Shown: positions 14,106-27,539 of the stretch, one piece after another
How the letters are laid out: the number at the start of each line of letters is the position of its first letter
Position numbering within the stretch: the first letter of the stretch is position 1
NCBI GenBank assembly: GCA_029339505.1
Contig: JAQISU010001239.1
Span: 10,237,001-10,301,000 of the forward strand
Direction of reading: 5' to 3'
Length of the DNA: 64,000 bases
DNA from: Unio delphinus
Lineage: Eukaryota; Mollusca; Bivalvia; Unionida; Unionidae
Position numbers and translations under genes: made by a program
The notes under the pieces: model-generated
Database searches by the model: none
What the model was told of the DNA's origin: nothing
The model's input: the letters and a program-made list of their open reading frames with translations, nothing else

Positions 14106-16984
14106 AATCCATGACATTTAGATATTTTAAATATCCTACACAATATTAAAACATGGCGATCATGCAACATTGACGAAGTTTCAAAATTACACTAAAACAT
14201 TTATATATAAAAGAAACAAGTTACAGAACGTTCAAAATAATTCCCACTTCAATATTTTTGTAGCCAGGTATTAACACATAATGCTCCATTCCATCTATTA
14301 GTTGTAACCTAACATAATATATAGTCAGAAGAATTTTCAACACTTTATGGTTCATGAGTGATAACTATGACGAAATAATTATAAGGTTTACAGAAGTAGA
14401 ATAAAGAACAAATGGATCCAAATGTTCCATGTCTGTAATAAATCTATAAACTTGACAATACTTTTGTAAAAACATTGATAAGTATTATCACCATATAAAT
14501 GCCAACATCAAATCGTGTTCTAGAAAAGCTTTGCCTCCATGCTTTTTTATACAAAGTACAAGCGATGGTGGCACTATGCGATAATTGTAACAGATGGATT
14601 TGGAAAGAATGGAGTCTTTTATATAAATATTTTATTCTAAACCTATCATCAATCTAGTTTGGATATGTTAACATCAACTGTAAGATATTGACCACAATTT
14701 GCCCGTTGGGCGTTGCTTTAACAATGCTGTAAAAATCTTACATTTTAATGACAAAGGAAATAATTCATCTTCATTTTAGAGTATTATCACCAGCCAGTGG
14801 AAGTTAGCTTTATCTCCCGATACGTAGTCCCTTTTTGTCTTTGCCGTATACTGCTGGTTGTGTTTATATACCCACATCGCTACAACAAACTCTGGCAGAC
14901 AACTATAAAAACACAAGGCATTTTCAAGTAATATTTGTAGTAATACATTTTTAGTAAAGTCAACATGTAATATATAAAAGTTATATCTACTCCATAACAG
15001 TTATTGTACGAACATAAAAAGCATTAACATTTAAGATAACACATGTACAGCAATAGATGCATCCACATTACAAAAAAGGTGCGCGTTACACAATTAAAGC
15101 AAGGTATGGTTATATAACCTCGGATTACCTATAAACATGTAAGGGTTTGTTTCCAATGGGCGGCACATACTTCAAGAAAGACATAAACATGTAGATTAGA
15201 CAACTGTTCGCGAGGAGGGTGTGGCTAACAGAATACACAGTCCAATGACAATTACAAAAATGAATAACACAGTTTAGATATGACAAGAACAATAGGCTGG
15301 AAAGTAATGAGATGAAAAGCAGATTTGAAAGAATGCAAACAAATTATTCTTCGGTAGATGTTTATAAATCAAATGGTTTTATTTTGAAGTTATTTCTCTA
15401 ATCTTGACGGAGACCAAAACATCACGAGGAAGAAAAATAATCAACATGATGTATCTTTAATTTACCAGGACTATATGACGGAATGCGTTCTCTTTAGCTT
15501 TTTTCAACATTCAATATTTTTGCATCTCCCTCAAAGAGAAATGAAATAATAAACGTTCCTCATAAATTACAAGCTGTCTTCGTTGTATCTTACACTCGCC
15601 ATTTATAGGTAATGATTACTTTTATATGACAATAATATTATATAGGATATTGAATTTAAAATCTGATAAGCAAAGATTTTTGTGTGGCATAATTGTAACG
15701 TGAACGAAACTTTGGATGTAACGCGCACTTTTGTATGGAAAGATACAATGTTGTCAAATAAGAGTTTTATTTTTAAGTAGCCCGAAAATCTTTTCTTTAA
15801 ACTTAAGTGGCGTAAGCGATGGTGATAAAGATCTTGTTTTACATTATACATACATGTCTGTCGAACAGCATTGAATATTAGCACATTAAAACTAGAGCAT
15901 TTATGGCATCCTATGACAAGTCATTTATCAAAGCAATAAACAAACTTAAAGTATAAAATATTACCTACCATGGACCTGGAATTTATATTTGTCTAGATAC
16001 ATGTAAATCAGATGATGAACTGTTTTCTATTCATTTATGTTACCGTGATCAGAATAAAATGATATAACTGAACATACTCAGGAGCTTGTTGTAACACATT
16101 TCATGGTTGTTTAATTGAGCGGATGTTGTTGCTGATTACTAACATGGAAGACATGTATCCACAATTTATAACACGCTTTTGTAACAAATGTTTCATCTGT
16201 GTTAGACTGTTTCGTAATATCCCGGTATTCTCGAACCCTTCCAGAATAAATCAAAACTATACCTCACAATATAAGTATCATTCATCAAAAAGACTTCCAA
16301 AACATTTCAGGATAGTCAAATTGTTCGTTCTTCTAATTGCATGATGAAGTAAAATAAATTAAACTCACTTAAAGTTTCATATCTTATTTGTTTTTTACTT
16401 CTGTATTTAGAGTGTGCTTCCGGCTGAAAATGATTTAGCGTAACATGCCCCGGATCATCAGTTTGAAAAAGACAATTTTAAGAACTTTTATCTTCTATAT
16501 ATCGCGTATGAATATAAATGTGAATAAATATACAATCTCAGAGTTATGGTACATATTTATGGTTTTTTCTAGGCCATCTCAGTTTTACACAAAAAAAACT
16601 TGACCGTGGTGCATACAATTTAAATTCTGTTTTCTTCACGAAATTTCAGCAAGCCAAACTTAATTATTCTATTATGGTATGAACAAACATAAATAACTTC
16701 TATACAAGCGCAAATATATAACATGTCTATCTCACTTCATGGACGATAAATTTGGAAAATTACTTTAATTTCAACTCAAAGGTTTGACGTTCCATGAATG
16801 AGAAATCAAAGTATCCCTTGAATTAATCAATAACCAAATAGTACATATCAATTATTTTATGTTCCTCTATTTAGCATTAAATTCTCTACAGTGTTCAGAT
16901 GGCAGTTCTTGCTTTTATATATTATCTTTCTTCTCAGTAGTCTCTCTGTTTAAGTGCCGTGGGGCGTCTTCTCTGCATCCTCTG

Positions 16985-17088
16985 TTATATGGGAGGGAAT
17001 GTTTCAGCATATCTGATACAGTCGTTTTTTTCATAATGCTGTATGAGGTCATCCCACACCCTGTCACACCTAAGTAGGTTCATGTTGC
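16985..17088 (-). CDS. terminal exon of the HELZ2-like gene
   Basis: Found by phase: the previous exon ends in one G, and acceptor TTTCTTTAAAG supplies GC to give G, then NMNLLRCDRVWDDLIQHYEK ending in FPPI and TAA at 16985-16987. The pattern GN..LL....W..LI.HY is the usual C-terminus of UPF1/HELZ helicases. About 2 kb of intron, including a SINE, separates it from motif VI. Confidence 0.88.
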
Positions 17089-17538
17089 CTTTAAAGAAAT
17101 AAATATTAAGTATAGCATAGTCATCCTCGTCATGGTTTTCATTGTTATTGTCTTCTTGGTCAAATCATCGTATACTTCAACATCACTCTTCCTCTTGTAC
17201 GTATTCTCCGTATTGTTATAATAATAAGATATTATTATTAGTAGTAGTAATAGTAGTAGTAGTAGTAGCAGCAGAAGTAGTAGTATACTCTAGAAAAGCA
17301 TAACTTATGAAGCGAGTGTATACTTATAAAATTTTGAACACAAATACTTTACTGATTTATCATTCTAACAGCGACAATCTTTGTACCAATTTCGTTCTTA
17401 TTTTTCTGTAACGAACTAAGTTCGTGGCAAAATTTTAATTCCAGCATACCCAAGAACAATGATGTTCTACCTAGGCGGCAGGCAACCCGGAATCACCAAG
17501 ACCGCTTGAAAGATCATAGTCCTTTAATCAGCTTCGAC

Positions 17539-17857
17539 CAACTGCTCCGGTGGCCTAGTGGTTAGAGCGTCCGCCCCGGAAGCGGGAGGTCGTCGGTTCG
17601 ATCCCCGGCCGAGTCATACCAAAGACTTACAAAAATGGTACTAACAGCTGCCTCGCTTGACGCTCAGCATAAAGAGGTTAGTGTTAGTACTGGTCGGCCT
17701 GGTGTCAGGATAATGTGACTGGGTGAGACATCATGCTACATGTCTGCGGCATGATGTCTCAGTGCTAGACATCACTATAAACTGCCTCACTGCAGACATC
17801 GTAGCGATATGACTGAAAAATTGTTAAAGCTACGTTAAAAATCCTAATCAAACAAAC
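17539..17857 (+). mobile_element. tRNA-derived SINE, family A, young copy
   Basis: The 5' end is tRNA-like (GCCTAGTGGTTAGAGCG A-box region, GGTTCGATCCC B box) followed by a family body with GTCGGCCTGGTGTCAGGATA. A perfect 13-bp target duplication AATCAGCTTCGAC flanks it (17526-17538 and 17858-17870). It lies in the last intron of the HELZ2-like gene, same strand as plus. Confidence 0.92.
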
Positions 17858-19109
17858 AATCAGCTTCGACTATTAATTCCCACCGGCAAAGAGTGACACT
17901 GAGTTAATTTAAAACGGGCCAATCAAATATAGTGGACTAGAGGGCTCAAACAGGATTGGACATGGTCTATAATTTAAGATGGAATAAGCATCAGTTGTAG
18001 AGGAAAAACTTCATTAATTTGTTTAACTGCGTTTATGTTTTGGGAACGGTACAGACGATAGAGTCCGACTCAGAGCAGAGTGTATCAGGAAAAAAGTCTG
18101 TGAAGTTAAGGATTTCTAAAGAAAGACTATCCCAAAATTCGTGGTGCCTTATCTTAAAGAGAATTGAAATTTAATTTAAAATCTTCAAAAGTTAAGACAA
18201 TATTGTGGCCGAATTTTGTACTTGAACTGAGTTAATTTTGGTTGATTGTGTACAGTCTGTTACAATAATTATGTTTAATTGAGTTAGGGCGTTTATTTAT
18301 TTTATCAGAATGCTTGTGTTAGGATGTGGAATTTACATTTATTAGAACGTAATAAGCGTAGATTGCATGGTATACGAAGTTAGATCACGAGTTGGATAAG
18401 TATTTCTTAATTATTAAGACGCAGGCATTTTGGATGATTGCTTCAAAGACTGATGTAGATGAGAATATAGGAAATTTTCAATATTTACATGGTGCATGTG
18501 TTACCATATTTATTATAATTAATATTATTCGTATTTTGTAGAGCAAGGCATGAACGAGTTATGTAAGCGTATAAGTATTTATAGTCATGACTTTGTAATG
18601 TTGGTTGCCCATTGATCGAACGAAAGTGATGAATTTCATGGAAAATATCGTAGCGTGCTAGGAATTTTGTCTGTTGTTGAAGCTTCCAGGTTAACGCACG
18701 AGGCGGCACCATAGTGGAAGGAAAGGTAAAAAGAAGTCAAAAGATCAGAACGAAGGAGGTAAACAAAGAGAAAGGAAGAAGAAAGCAGCAACAGGAGAGT
18801 GAAGGAATGACAAATAATTAATGAAGAGGTGGGAACGTCAGAAAGAAAGAAAAATAGATAAAAGCATGGAGAACGCAGGAAGAGATTGAAACGAAAAAAG
18901 AAAGGAAGGAATGAGGAGAAAGACTGAATTGGATCCGTAGAAGGGAAAACACAAAGATCCGTGACTCACTTGTACATCGGAAAATTCCTGAATGATGAAT
19001 TAACTTACTAACTGACAATTTGAACTAACCTTGTAAATTACTATATCTATTGTACTGAGCAGAAATTGAAACCTTTATGTTATATATATATATATATAAA
19101 ATACCATAC

Positions 19110-19277
19110 CAATGATAATGATTCCATTTCGGGCCCTTGTGAGAGCCACGTTGATTTGGTGCTGATCAGTGATAAACCCAAGGTTCTGTTTACACCAGCC
19201 TAGAGTGGGATTTGTCTCTATCAGATGTGCAGGTAATGATCGAACAGTGCTGAAGATGACGTAGTCCCATTCTCCGC
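19110..19277 (-). CDS. helicase exon: motifs V and VI
   Basis: Encodes GEWDYVIFSTVRSLP and INVALTRARNGIIII, i.e. motif V (SSQGGEWD across the junction) and motif VI with the arginine finger in VALTRAR. Acceptor CCTTTTAAAG, donor ATTG|GTATGG, phase 1 to 1. A short (TA)n lies just past the donor. Confidence 0.93.
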
Positions 19278-20034
19278 CTTTAAAAGGAAAATAAGCAGTC
19301 CAGTCACGATCATGAAGAACCCTGATTATCGAAATGATAGACGTCCTAGCCCAGCTATTAGACCACCTCGGGTTCTTTTGTTTCACAATCGACTTGAACA
19401 AACAAATGCCCTAATACAATGAGTGAATAAGCACATGTCGGAGAGCATAACATTATAAAATTACCAAATATCTTGTGCAATTAAGCTCCAAAAATAATGT
19501 ATATAAATTGTCTGGCGTTTATTGATTGGTGCACATTGAGTGTTGTGCGTATCAACTTCATGATGTAATCCCGTCATTAACTATGTGTTAAAAGTTAAAA
19601 ATCAGTGCTTTTTAAACAAACTTTTAAGTAAACAATATAAAGTCTCGTCCTTTCTCATTAATGTTGTGTTTGGTCGATCTACCTATTGCCAGATAACAAT
19701 CTTTTTGAAAATGAAAAGCAATAGTTAATGTCTTTACCGATATGGAAATCAAATATTGGTGTAAAGCAAAGAACTTACAAGTTTACTTTTATGAACATTT
19801 TATGGTAGACTTTCAACTGAAATATTGTTACATATAATGTCATTTTATTTTACAATTTTTGTATTTTATACCTGGACCAAATCTATCATTGTTGGAAAAA
19901 TCTTAGTTTTATAAATAATCTAGACACATGACACCTTTCTTACTAATGACCTTTACCTTTTACCTTTTGTACAATTAATGTTTCAAAGTAAATACATCTG
20001 GAATCTACAAAGTGTGCACTCCTTAAATACAAAC

Positions 20035-20191
20035 CCTGGCTTGATACAACAGTGCTGACTTTAACATTATGGAAACCATTCATCTCTAATTGATCTCTAA
20101 GTTTTGAACACTGTGCGTTGTACTGAGATAAAATGACAATCCTCTTGCTTTCGACTTTCTCTATATATTTCAAATGGCGAAGTACTTCGAC
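20035..20191 (-). CDS. helicase exon: motif IV and start of motif V
   Basis: Encodes VEVLRHLKYIEKVESKRIVI, LSQYNAQCSKLRDQL (motif IV) and VSTVVSSQ, with the final G shared with the next exon. Acceptor TATTTCAG, donor CAGG|GTTTGT, phase 0 to 1. Confidence 0.92.
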
Positions 20192-20863
20192 CTGAAATAA
20201 ATATATGCCCTTTTAGAGAATTAAACGTTAATTTATCAGATGTAAGGAAAGAAAAACAATATCTGCTTCATACAGAATCATTTGAAAAACATGAAAAAAT
20301 TATTGAGAAATCGGAGACATATATATTATCATAATTTCGTATTAAGTTCGAATAATTAGTTGATTTGTACCAATACGAACATGCGAAAGATTTATATTTC
20401 GTGCCGCTAAATGTTTAGTGTTCATTTGAATTGTGGTATAAAACCTAGAGAAACTATAACACGTTGTTAAGGCGATGACTCTTTGTACATTTGGAGGTTT
20501 CTTGTTACGATTCATCAGCTATAGCATTTGAACCATTATGCCTGGTCAGAAATGACTGTATGTGTTTCGCTTTTAGTCTGCTAAATATTCTAATCTTAAA
20601 AGGCGTGAATACGGCAACGGTTGCGTTTCGCGACCTTGAATTGCTATTTTCAATGTCGGTGTATTATTCTGCCGTGCTGGAAGACACATGTCTATGCAAC
20701 TGAGTGTAGTGTTGGCTTTTCAAACATAATTGTCGAATTGAGATTAATTTAAAACTCTTTCTGGTTAAATTAATGAAAATTGGAATTTGAAACAGAAAGA
20801 AGAGATAAACAATGTTTGTCTTAATCAATCCCGTCAACATTTTTAAACAGTTTTATTTCATAC

Positions 20864-21100
20864 CACTTTTTCTATTTCTCTCAAATTGCTTCTGGAGTGC
20901 TCATTTCCTTCATCCGTTGATGCTTTGAGAGCCGTTTCCTCACCCTCTACATGACACAGAATGTGTGGTTTAAACGCATCACGCCATATTGAGAGTGGCT
21001 TCCAAATACCATGTTTCCAAAGTACCCTATTGTCATTTTCTTCGGTGATTAGTCTACTGCTGTAAAACTTTTCCGATGGAAACTTACATAATCCCGGATT
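20864..21100 (-). CDS. helicase exon: start of RecA domain 2
   Basis: 79 codons, phase 0 to 0, acceptor CATTTTCAG, donor GTG|GTATGA. It continues MQYRM with NPGLCKFPSEKFYSSRL, matching the family pattern MQYRM-P-LC-FPS-FY. It ends NLREIEKV, leading into VEVLRHL. Confidence 0.92.
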
Positions 21101-22274
21101 CTGAAAATGAAACGAGATGATCCTTAAATATCTTATGATATATTCATTAATACTCTGCATGTTCACTGAGAACAAGAATTTATTTGCATATGCATGGAAT
21201 TATTTGCTATATAAATATAGGATTTGTTAACGAACGAATAAAACAACATATTGTGATAACGGTGACATGACATCTGGCACACAATGACCAAAGTAGGAAA
21301 TTATAACGCTTAAGTATTTCATGTGAGGCCTACATACCACAATAATGTATTCAGGTTTCGCAAGTGAACAATAATACTGATACGCAGTAAAGAAGATTAT
21401 TTCTGAAACAAGAGTCTTAGTACATAATCTGTTGTTTGATTTTAACAAATAGTTTGCGAATGTCATTGGTTTTACTGGAGTAGAGTTGCATTTTTGAGGT
21501 CATTAGTAAATATTACACACATCTTCGACGGAGAGATTCATATATCTGTTTACGATAGAAAACTATTAAGTTTAATTTATATTAAAGGGTATTTAATTCA
21601 ACTATGATTTGGTTGTTATTGTCAATTTTGATTGAGCTTCAAAGAAACTACATTCAAATATTTGAAAGATATATATCCCAACGAATACACACTATTCTGG
21701 AAACTAAAGACGAAAAACCCAGCGTTACAGAATGCAATCTTAGATTTGTATTACGAAAGACAACAACACGTGTTTGTCTTTGCTGTATGACTCTTGATAA
21801 TGAAACCACATATGGCTACACACTTAAAAATCCTCCAGCGCTAAAGATATCTGACCACAAATTATGTTCTTGGCAAAGAGCCGATATAGTGTCGCGTGGA
21901 ATAAAAATAGATTACTAAATATGTTTAAATATATCCGTTGGCTTGAAAATGCATTTATATTTTATTTCATTGTTAGCTTGATAAACTTCAGTCTATGTAC
22001 TATAGTTAGTTAACAGCTCGAAGCTTAAAAAAAAGCAGCATGACACCTGTTTTAAAGCTCGACAACTTATGTAACTATAATAAATGGACGCATATGTGGT
22101 TTGTATGCCAGTGTAATAAAGAAACCATATTTTTGTTCTCAAAATATTAACATTAAGATCCATATAAATGAATTGATAGTCCGATTCACTAAGGAGCCAT
22201 AGGTAAATTTTATATCGTCATCCATTTCTCCATAATCGACTATTTGAAAGTAGTAAATACTAAAGGGTGCTCAC

Positions 22275-22531
22275 CATTCTGTATTGCATGTTCAGGAATG
22301 TGTACTTGATATTGTGCTTTTCAAGTTCCTGGGGTGATGAAGCGTATCGTTCAAACAATGACCTTGACATTCCAAGTTCAGCTGCATGCATGCTATTAAT
22401 AATCGGCTGTAGCTGCATGTGATCCCCAATAAGCACGACCTGCTTCGGTCTTGTGACAATGATGGGTGCCAAACATTCAGGCTCCTTACACATTCCGGCC
22501 TCGTCAATTACCAGCTGCCATATTGTTGCAT
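22275..22531 (-). CDS. helicase exon: motifs II and III
   Basis: Encodes ATIWQLVIDEAGMCKEPECL with motif II DEAG (Mg-ATP binding), VVLIGDHMQLQPII (motif III), and ends at LNMQYRM, the conserved UPF1-family block. Acceptor TTATAG, donor ATG|GTGAGC, phase 1 to 0. Confidence 0.94.
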
Positions 22532-23536
22532 CTATAACATAATCCATAAGCATGAATATTTAAGTATTATCATGCAAAGGTTTCGATTGTTTTGCATTTT
22601 GTTATTTTTTATATTCCACTGTAATAAGACTTCACTAGTGTCCAATCTTTCTAGCTGATATTGGTTCAGAAAATCAGAAAATTAAGAAATAATTTGAAAC
22701 ATCTTACTCATGGACAAAATACATCCGATGACTTTTAAATTTTGTAACAGATCCACCTTGTTCCACAGGTGGATAATCTGGTATTAAATCATCATGCTTT
22801 TATAGTGAATGTGACATCCAGACTGCAAGGGCATATTGTTTATATGGGCAGATCAAAGTACTCTTTTAATAAGAACTAAACTATCAGTCAACATCTTTGT
22901 AAGTCAAATTAAGACTTATGAACCCTGTAATTTAGATGCAGAATCTTTAAAAGCATCTAAACTACAATCCTGGTATTGTGTTCTTCGCTGTTATTAGTAG
23001 TTGTAGTAGTAGTACTTTACTAATGTAAAATACAATGTTAATGGAAAGAATATTTAACCCAGGTAAAATAACATGTTTTTGCTACTACACGCAGAATGAC
23101 TTTCGCTGCTTCACCAATAAATGTTTCATGCTTCTTACCTATACGAACTACTGTTGATGAATTGTTGCGCAGAACATTTGGATAAATGTTATTTTGAAGG
23201 TATATTGACATGTCAGACATGAATTTAAAGACTGACTTATCTCTATCGAAAGTGCAATAAGACGGACATATACCATAATAGTATGTAACAATCTCGTTGT
23301 CTGTTTTGATGTATTTTTAGTTAGGTTTAAACAATTTATCAGATCGAACTCAGGTATGGTTCTATAGGTCTGCATTTACTGACTTCGATTTCTTTGTAAT
23401 GTTTGGTAAACTAAGGTTCAATTTAAGTCTGCCAAACATCCAGTGTTCATTAATAGGTATCTAAAAGATTCTTATACTCGTTTTAAAGTACACTGTTAGG
23501 TACAAAGAATCAATTACGCATTTCTACTGAACTTAC

Positions 23537-23905
23537 CTGTATGAAGAATTCTGTTAGTTGCCACTGCAGTTGTGCAAAGTATGACTTCATGTTCCTTCAA
23601 TTCTTCGACGCGCGCCTTGTATCGCAAACTCTTATATTCCTTAAACTCCTTCAATGTCGGCTTGTAGTCTTTCTTCTTGAACTTCTGGTCGAAAGTCTTT
23701 ATGTCACTTGCATATGTCTTTCCATCTTGTCTGATTAAGTAATGCATTGATATATCTCTTAAGCTTTCGTCCGGTTTAGTGTCTCGCAAACTTTTTTTTG
23801 AGATCAACGTTCTCCCGTGCATTGGAAAATCAATGTTTTCTATCGTCTTTCCATATATCCTGACCATCTTTGGGCATTTGCTACCAAGGCGTTCTTTTGA
23901 CAGTC
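23537..23905 (-). CDS. helicase exon: 1B/1C-like insert
   Basis: 369 bp, acceptor ATTTTAAG, donor ACAG|GTAAGT. It encodes LSKERLGSKCPKMVRIYG, then a lysine-rich helical stretch, and ends in EVILCTTAVATNRIL. The last block is the conserved strand before motif II ("V.L.T...A") in UPF1-like helicases. Confidence 0.9.
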
Positions 23906-24494
23906 CTTAAAATATGATAAATATATACGTCCGCAAAAAAGAATAAGAAAACAAAAAAAAAAGAACCAAAAGATTAACAAAAAGATAAAGGCTAATGATA
24001 AATTTTATCAGATTAAAGAACATAATGTGCATTTCGAGATAATTAAACCGACTATTTTGATATAGCCGAATTTTCTAAAAGATGTTGAAGTTAATCCTAA
24101 ATGGTGTTTAGATTCCTCCATTGGATGATTCTGAGTAGTTCTACAATTTTGTTGATGGCGGACTGATGTCAAATGCACGAACCTATCGGGTCGTAAGATA
24201 GGCAAGTTTTTTTTCTTCTTCTTCTCCGGAACCCGATGTCTCCACTGCGTATGTGCAATCATGTACATGTATCAAACTGACAACACATTTAATATGCAAC
24301 CTTAGCTGTCGTAGTTACCTTTGATACATATACATCGCCCAGGTAATCCAGAGAAGATTAAACTTGTCCTTAAATATGATTTACTAAAAGTGGTGAATTT
24401 AATTCATGAGTGACTATCCACACAATTTGATAAAGTGGAAATAATATCCTTTAGCCCATAAAAGACACATCCCACTTCTTCACATGTTGCAACG

Positions 24495-24496
<2 letters not shown>

Positions 24497-24579
<83 letters not shown>
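24497..24579. repeat. (TA)n microsatellite adjoining a helicase exon donor
   Basis: The TA run begins one GTAAG past the exon end at 24584, so it forms the 5' start of that intron. Confidence 0.98.
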
Positions 24580-24583
24580 TTAC

Positions 24584-24721
24584 TTGCCACCAAATCGACG
24601 CTTTTATTTGATGGTCCACAGAAAATAATTTGCCTCTTTCTTCCGTCTTTCCTCTCGTGCATTTTGTTAATTTCATTGAACAGATAAATTAGCTTGATAC
24701 CCGTGTAAGATTTTCCGGTAC
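24584..24721 (-). CDS. helicase exon: second half of Walker A, motif Ia
   Basis: Acceptor TTGTTAG, donor GCAA|GTAAGT; the donor opens directly into (TA)n. It encodes TGKSYTGIKLIYLFNEINK and IIFCGPSNKSVDLVA, i.e. the rest of GPPGTGKS and motif Ia (GPSNKSVD). Phase 1 to 1 into the next exon as VA-R-LSKERLGSK. Confidence 0.92.
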
Positions 24722-24756
24722 CTAACAACAAGAAAATTTATATTAAATGAATAATA

Positions 24757-24838
24757 TGTATGTATACATACATACATACATACATACATACATACATACA
24801 TACATACATACATACATACATACATACATACATACATA
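24757..24838. repeat. (CATA)n microsatellite
   Basis: About 20 tetranucleotide units just upstream (minus sense) of the Walker A exon. Confidence 0.97.
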
Positions 24839-25269
24839 ACTATAATAGTATAAATTGAAACTGTGAATCAACTGTAAAATCAACCTAATGACCAATTCAT
24901 TACTTGCAAGAATCATTTTGTAATGATTTGAATAATTCGTGCTTAATGTAATGAGTACATTTGAGTATATTTGCATAAGATGTAGATTAAATCTTCGAGT
25001 CATATCTACATATATTGATAATACATTGGTTTTAGAAAGTGCGTTTTATTTGGATAAAATTTCTTTGTTATTTATTCGCTATTTATCTTTAGGTGACAGT
25101 AATACACAACTAACTATATCTCATATATATTCATAAATCTCATTACTTTGCAAAGGAGTATATAGTCTACAAGAGTAATTACGCTTTGTTAAGATGACCA
25201 TCAAAACATGCTACTGAATTATTAATATTAGGCAAAGTTGTGTGGGAAAGGCTGGAAGGCATACAATAC

Positions 25270-25428
25270 CCGGAGGACCGTGAATCAGTGAGAACCTAGA
25301 TGTCAAAGCTTTTTTAATAGCATCCGTCTGGTTCATGTTGTTTCTGGGTAACATTCTTGTTATTTCGTGACAATCAGCCATATCAATTTCTGGGTTAACG
25401 GAAGAAGCCAATTCAAGATAGTTTTCAT
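25270..25428 (-). CDS. helicase exon: Q motif and first half of Walker A
   Basis: Encodes ENYLELASSVNPEIDMADCH and MLPRNNMNQTDAIKKALTS, with the SF1 Q-motif region NxxQxxAI, ending SLIHGPPG. Donor CCGG|GTATTG, phase 1 to 1. Walker A is split by this intron; the next exon begins with TGKS. Confidence 0.9.
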
Positions 25429-26296
25429 CTGGAATAATTTAAAATATTTGACCTTTAATGAGGTTTTTTATGTGAAATTGTGTTCGAATTTGTTGTAGTC
25501 AATATAAAACAGGAACTTTAATGTGCTGTGTAAATTACATTTTTGACTCACATTGTTTAAGACAAAAGGTCAAAACACTTGTCGAAATAATTTATAAATA
25601 TGTTACCTGCATTTGTAGAATAGATGGAAACAAACGTTTTTTTGTTAGTTGATCTTTTGACCAAAGTATAAAAGAATACGTTGTGCTCTTTAACCGTTAC
25701 GTCGGTAAAAGGCTTAAAAATGTTCATCTCAATCTTTAAAAAAAATGTATGCCCACAGATGAAATTAAAACTCATTCGAATTTTAAATAGTATTACTGAG
25801 TAGAATTAATTAAAAGTATTATTACGTAGTTGATTCAAGCTTATGCGTAGTAAACAATGAATATCAGTACATAAATTGTAACAGGTGCAGTCATATCCTG
25901 ATTTCAAAACAGATTCCGCCTCAAACAAATTAGGAATCAGCAAACTTTGCGTACAGAGTTCAGTCAAGTATAGAAGAGCTGAAACAAGTATCATTACACA
26001 TGTGTTGATCAATATTGAAAATTTAAAAAATTGCCAAACTCGAATACTATTTACGAAAATAAAGTACCATGACGCAACATTCTGGCGTCGTAATTGAACC
26101 AAATTAAGAGTGAAATGCATGAACATCAAGATAAGCTATTTATAGAAGTTAATTGTAAGCACGGTACATGTACCAATGATGTAACATCCATGTAAATGAA
26201 TAATTTATTGTAGGAATGTGTTATTATTTCGAACTAACTTTTGTGCCAACAATTCAGCACAAGTTAGATTTGTCAAGAGTTTATTGTTGTTGTTGT

Positions 26297-26616
26297 AAGA
26301 CCGCTCAAGTGACCTAGTGGTTAGAGCGTCTGCCACGGAAGCGGGAGGTCGTTGGTTCGATCCCCGGCTGAGTCATACCAAAGACTTACACAAATGGTAC
26401 TAACGGTTGCCTCGCATGGTGCTCATCATTAAGAGCTAAGTGTTAGGACGGGTCGGCCTGGTGTCAGGATTATGTGATTGGTTGGAATATTATTTCTACG
26501 TGTCTGCGGCATGATGCCCCAGTGCTAGACATGACTAAATCGTAGCGAGTCAAATGAAATTTTGTTAAAGCTACGTAAAAACTCATAATCACACACACAC
26601 ACACACACACACACAC
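26297..26616 (+). mobile_element. tRNA-derived SINE, family A
   Basis: Same head (CCTAGTGGTTAGAGCGTCTG, GGTTCGATCCCC) and body as the copy at 17.5 kb, ending in a (CA)n tail. ATTGTTGTTG occurs at both ends and is probably the target duplication. Intronic in the HELZ2-like gene. Confidence 0.88.
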
Positions 26617-26628
26617 ATTGTTGTTGAT

Positions 26629-26850
26629 ATGGCGTTTAGTGTTATAACTTAGCGCATGATTCAGTTTACATGGCGGCCAGTTTGATTGGCTTGGAAAATC
26701 TGCTGAAAGAACAACCGACTATTGGCAAGCTTTCTCGTGTACTTACAATGGCTAAGCCCGGGATTCTAACCCAAGCTCAGAGAGGTGAGATGGAAGTGAT
26801 CCATAGACGGTGAGCGCTTTAGAACACTCGGCCTCTCAAGGCCCCGTCAA
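26629..26850 (-). mobile_element. tRNA-derived SINE, family B, minus strand
   Basis: Reverse complement starts GGCCTTGAGAGGCCGAGTG, contains GGCAAGCTTTCTCG-like body reversed and ends in AACACTAAACGCCAT. Immediately abuts the family A SINE at 26616, a head-to-tail SINE pile-up. Confidence 0.75.
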
Positions 26851-27002
26851 GGGATTAATATTTACTAATATGACGATTAGGAAAACGAGTTGATTTGCAG
26901 AACATAATTTATTTCATTCCTTTAATTCATGTCAACAAATCACAGACTGTCTAAAATTCATGTATACACTGCGTCAGATTTGATGTGTTATCTTTGTCTT
27001 AC

Positions 27003-27097
27003 CAAGGGGTGGTATCTTTAAAAACCTCGCAATCTTTGAGGCGAGATCATCGTCGCTCAGACCTGTGTCAAGAACTTTCAAACATTTTTCCATCCGC
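27003..27097 (-). CDS. HELZ2-like linker exon
   Basis: Acceptor CATTTCAG, donor CTTG|GTAAGA, phase 2 to 1, 95 bp. It encodes MEKCLKVLDTGLSDDDLASK and IARFLKIPPL, joining as PPL-D-ENYLELASS. It links the RNB region to the helicase. Confidence 0.85.
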
Positions 27098-27539
27098 CTG
27101 AAATGAGTTGTGAATATTTATTTTCATTAATAAAAAAGAAAATTAAGTCTTACCACCAAAAGAGTAAAACAAAATGTGCCGGAAACGGAAAGAAAGTTTA
27201 CAAAACATAGCAAGAAGAACAAACAAAACATGCTTTCAGTTGTTTTTAACATTATAAGGCAAATTTGCCAAAATGGCCCATTGTCAAATAACTCTATATG
27301 CTGCAGACAAATTTACATATATCAAGTTTGTTTATTATAAACTTTCTCAATCTTTAATCAACTCTAACAAGTTGGCCATCAAAACAGTTCAGGACTGGTG
27401 TGGATATTTAGCAGTTGACGTGTAAGACTACTTTTAACACTCTATTCTCATTGACCCTAATGGTAATTCCACTGATATTTTCCCCAGATTTAATAGAGAC
27501 TTTAATTTGAATAAACAAATTAACATTAAATACTCGTAC

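Larger units (their letters stand above)
13140..16984. other. 3' flank of the HELZ2-like gene
   Basis: AT-rich, with small repeats and no supported coding exon. The 3' UTR of the gene must start at 16984 and run downward, but I could not place its poly(A) site with confidence. Confidence 0.5.

Noticed and set aside
17544..17620. Apparent tRNA gene (A and B boxes, tRNA-like stems), also at 26300, 39180, 42430 and 47200
   Set aside because: The tRNA-like part is always followed by the same long body and flanked by target duplications, so these are SINE heads, not tRNA genes.
21604..21918. 104-codon plus-strand open frame within a helicase intron
   Set aside because: No recognised family or splice partner. 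I could not separate it from chance.
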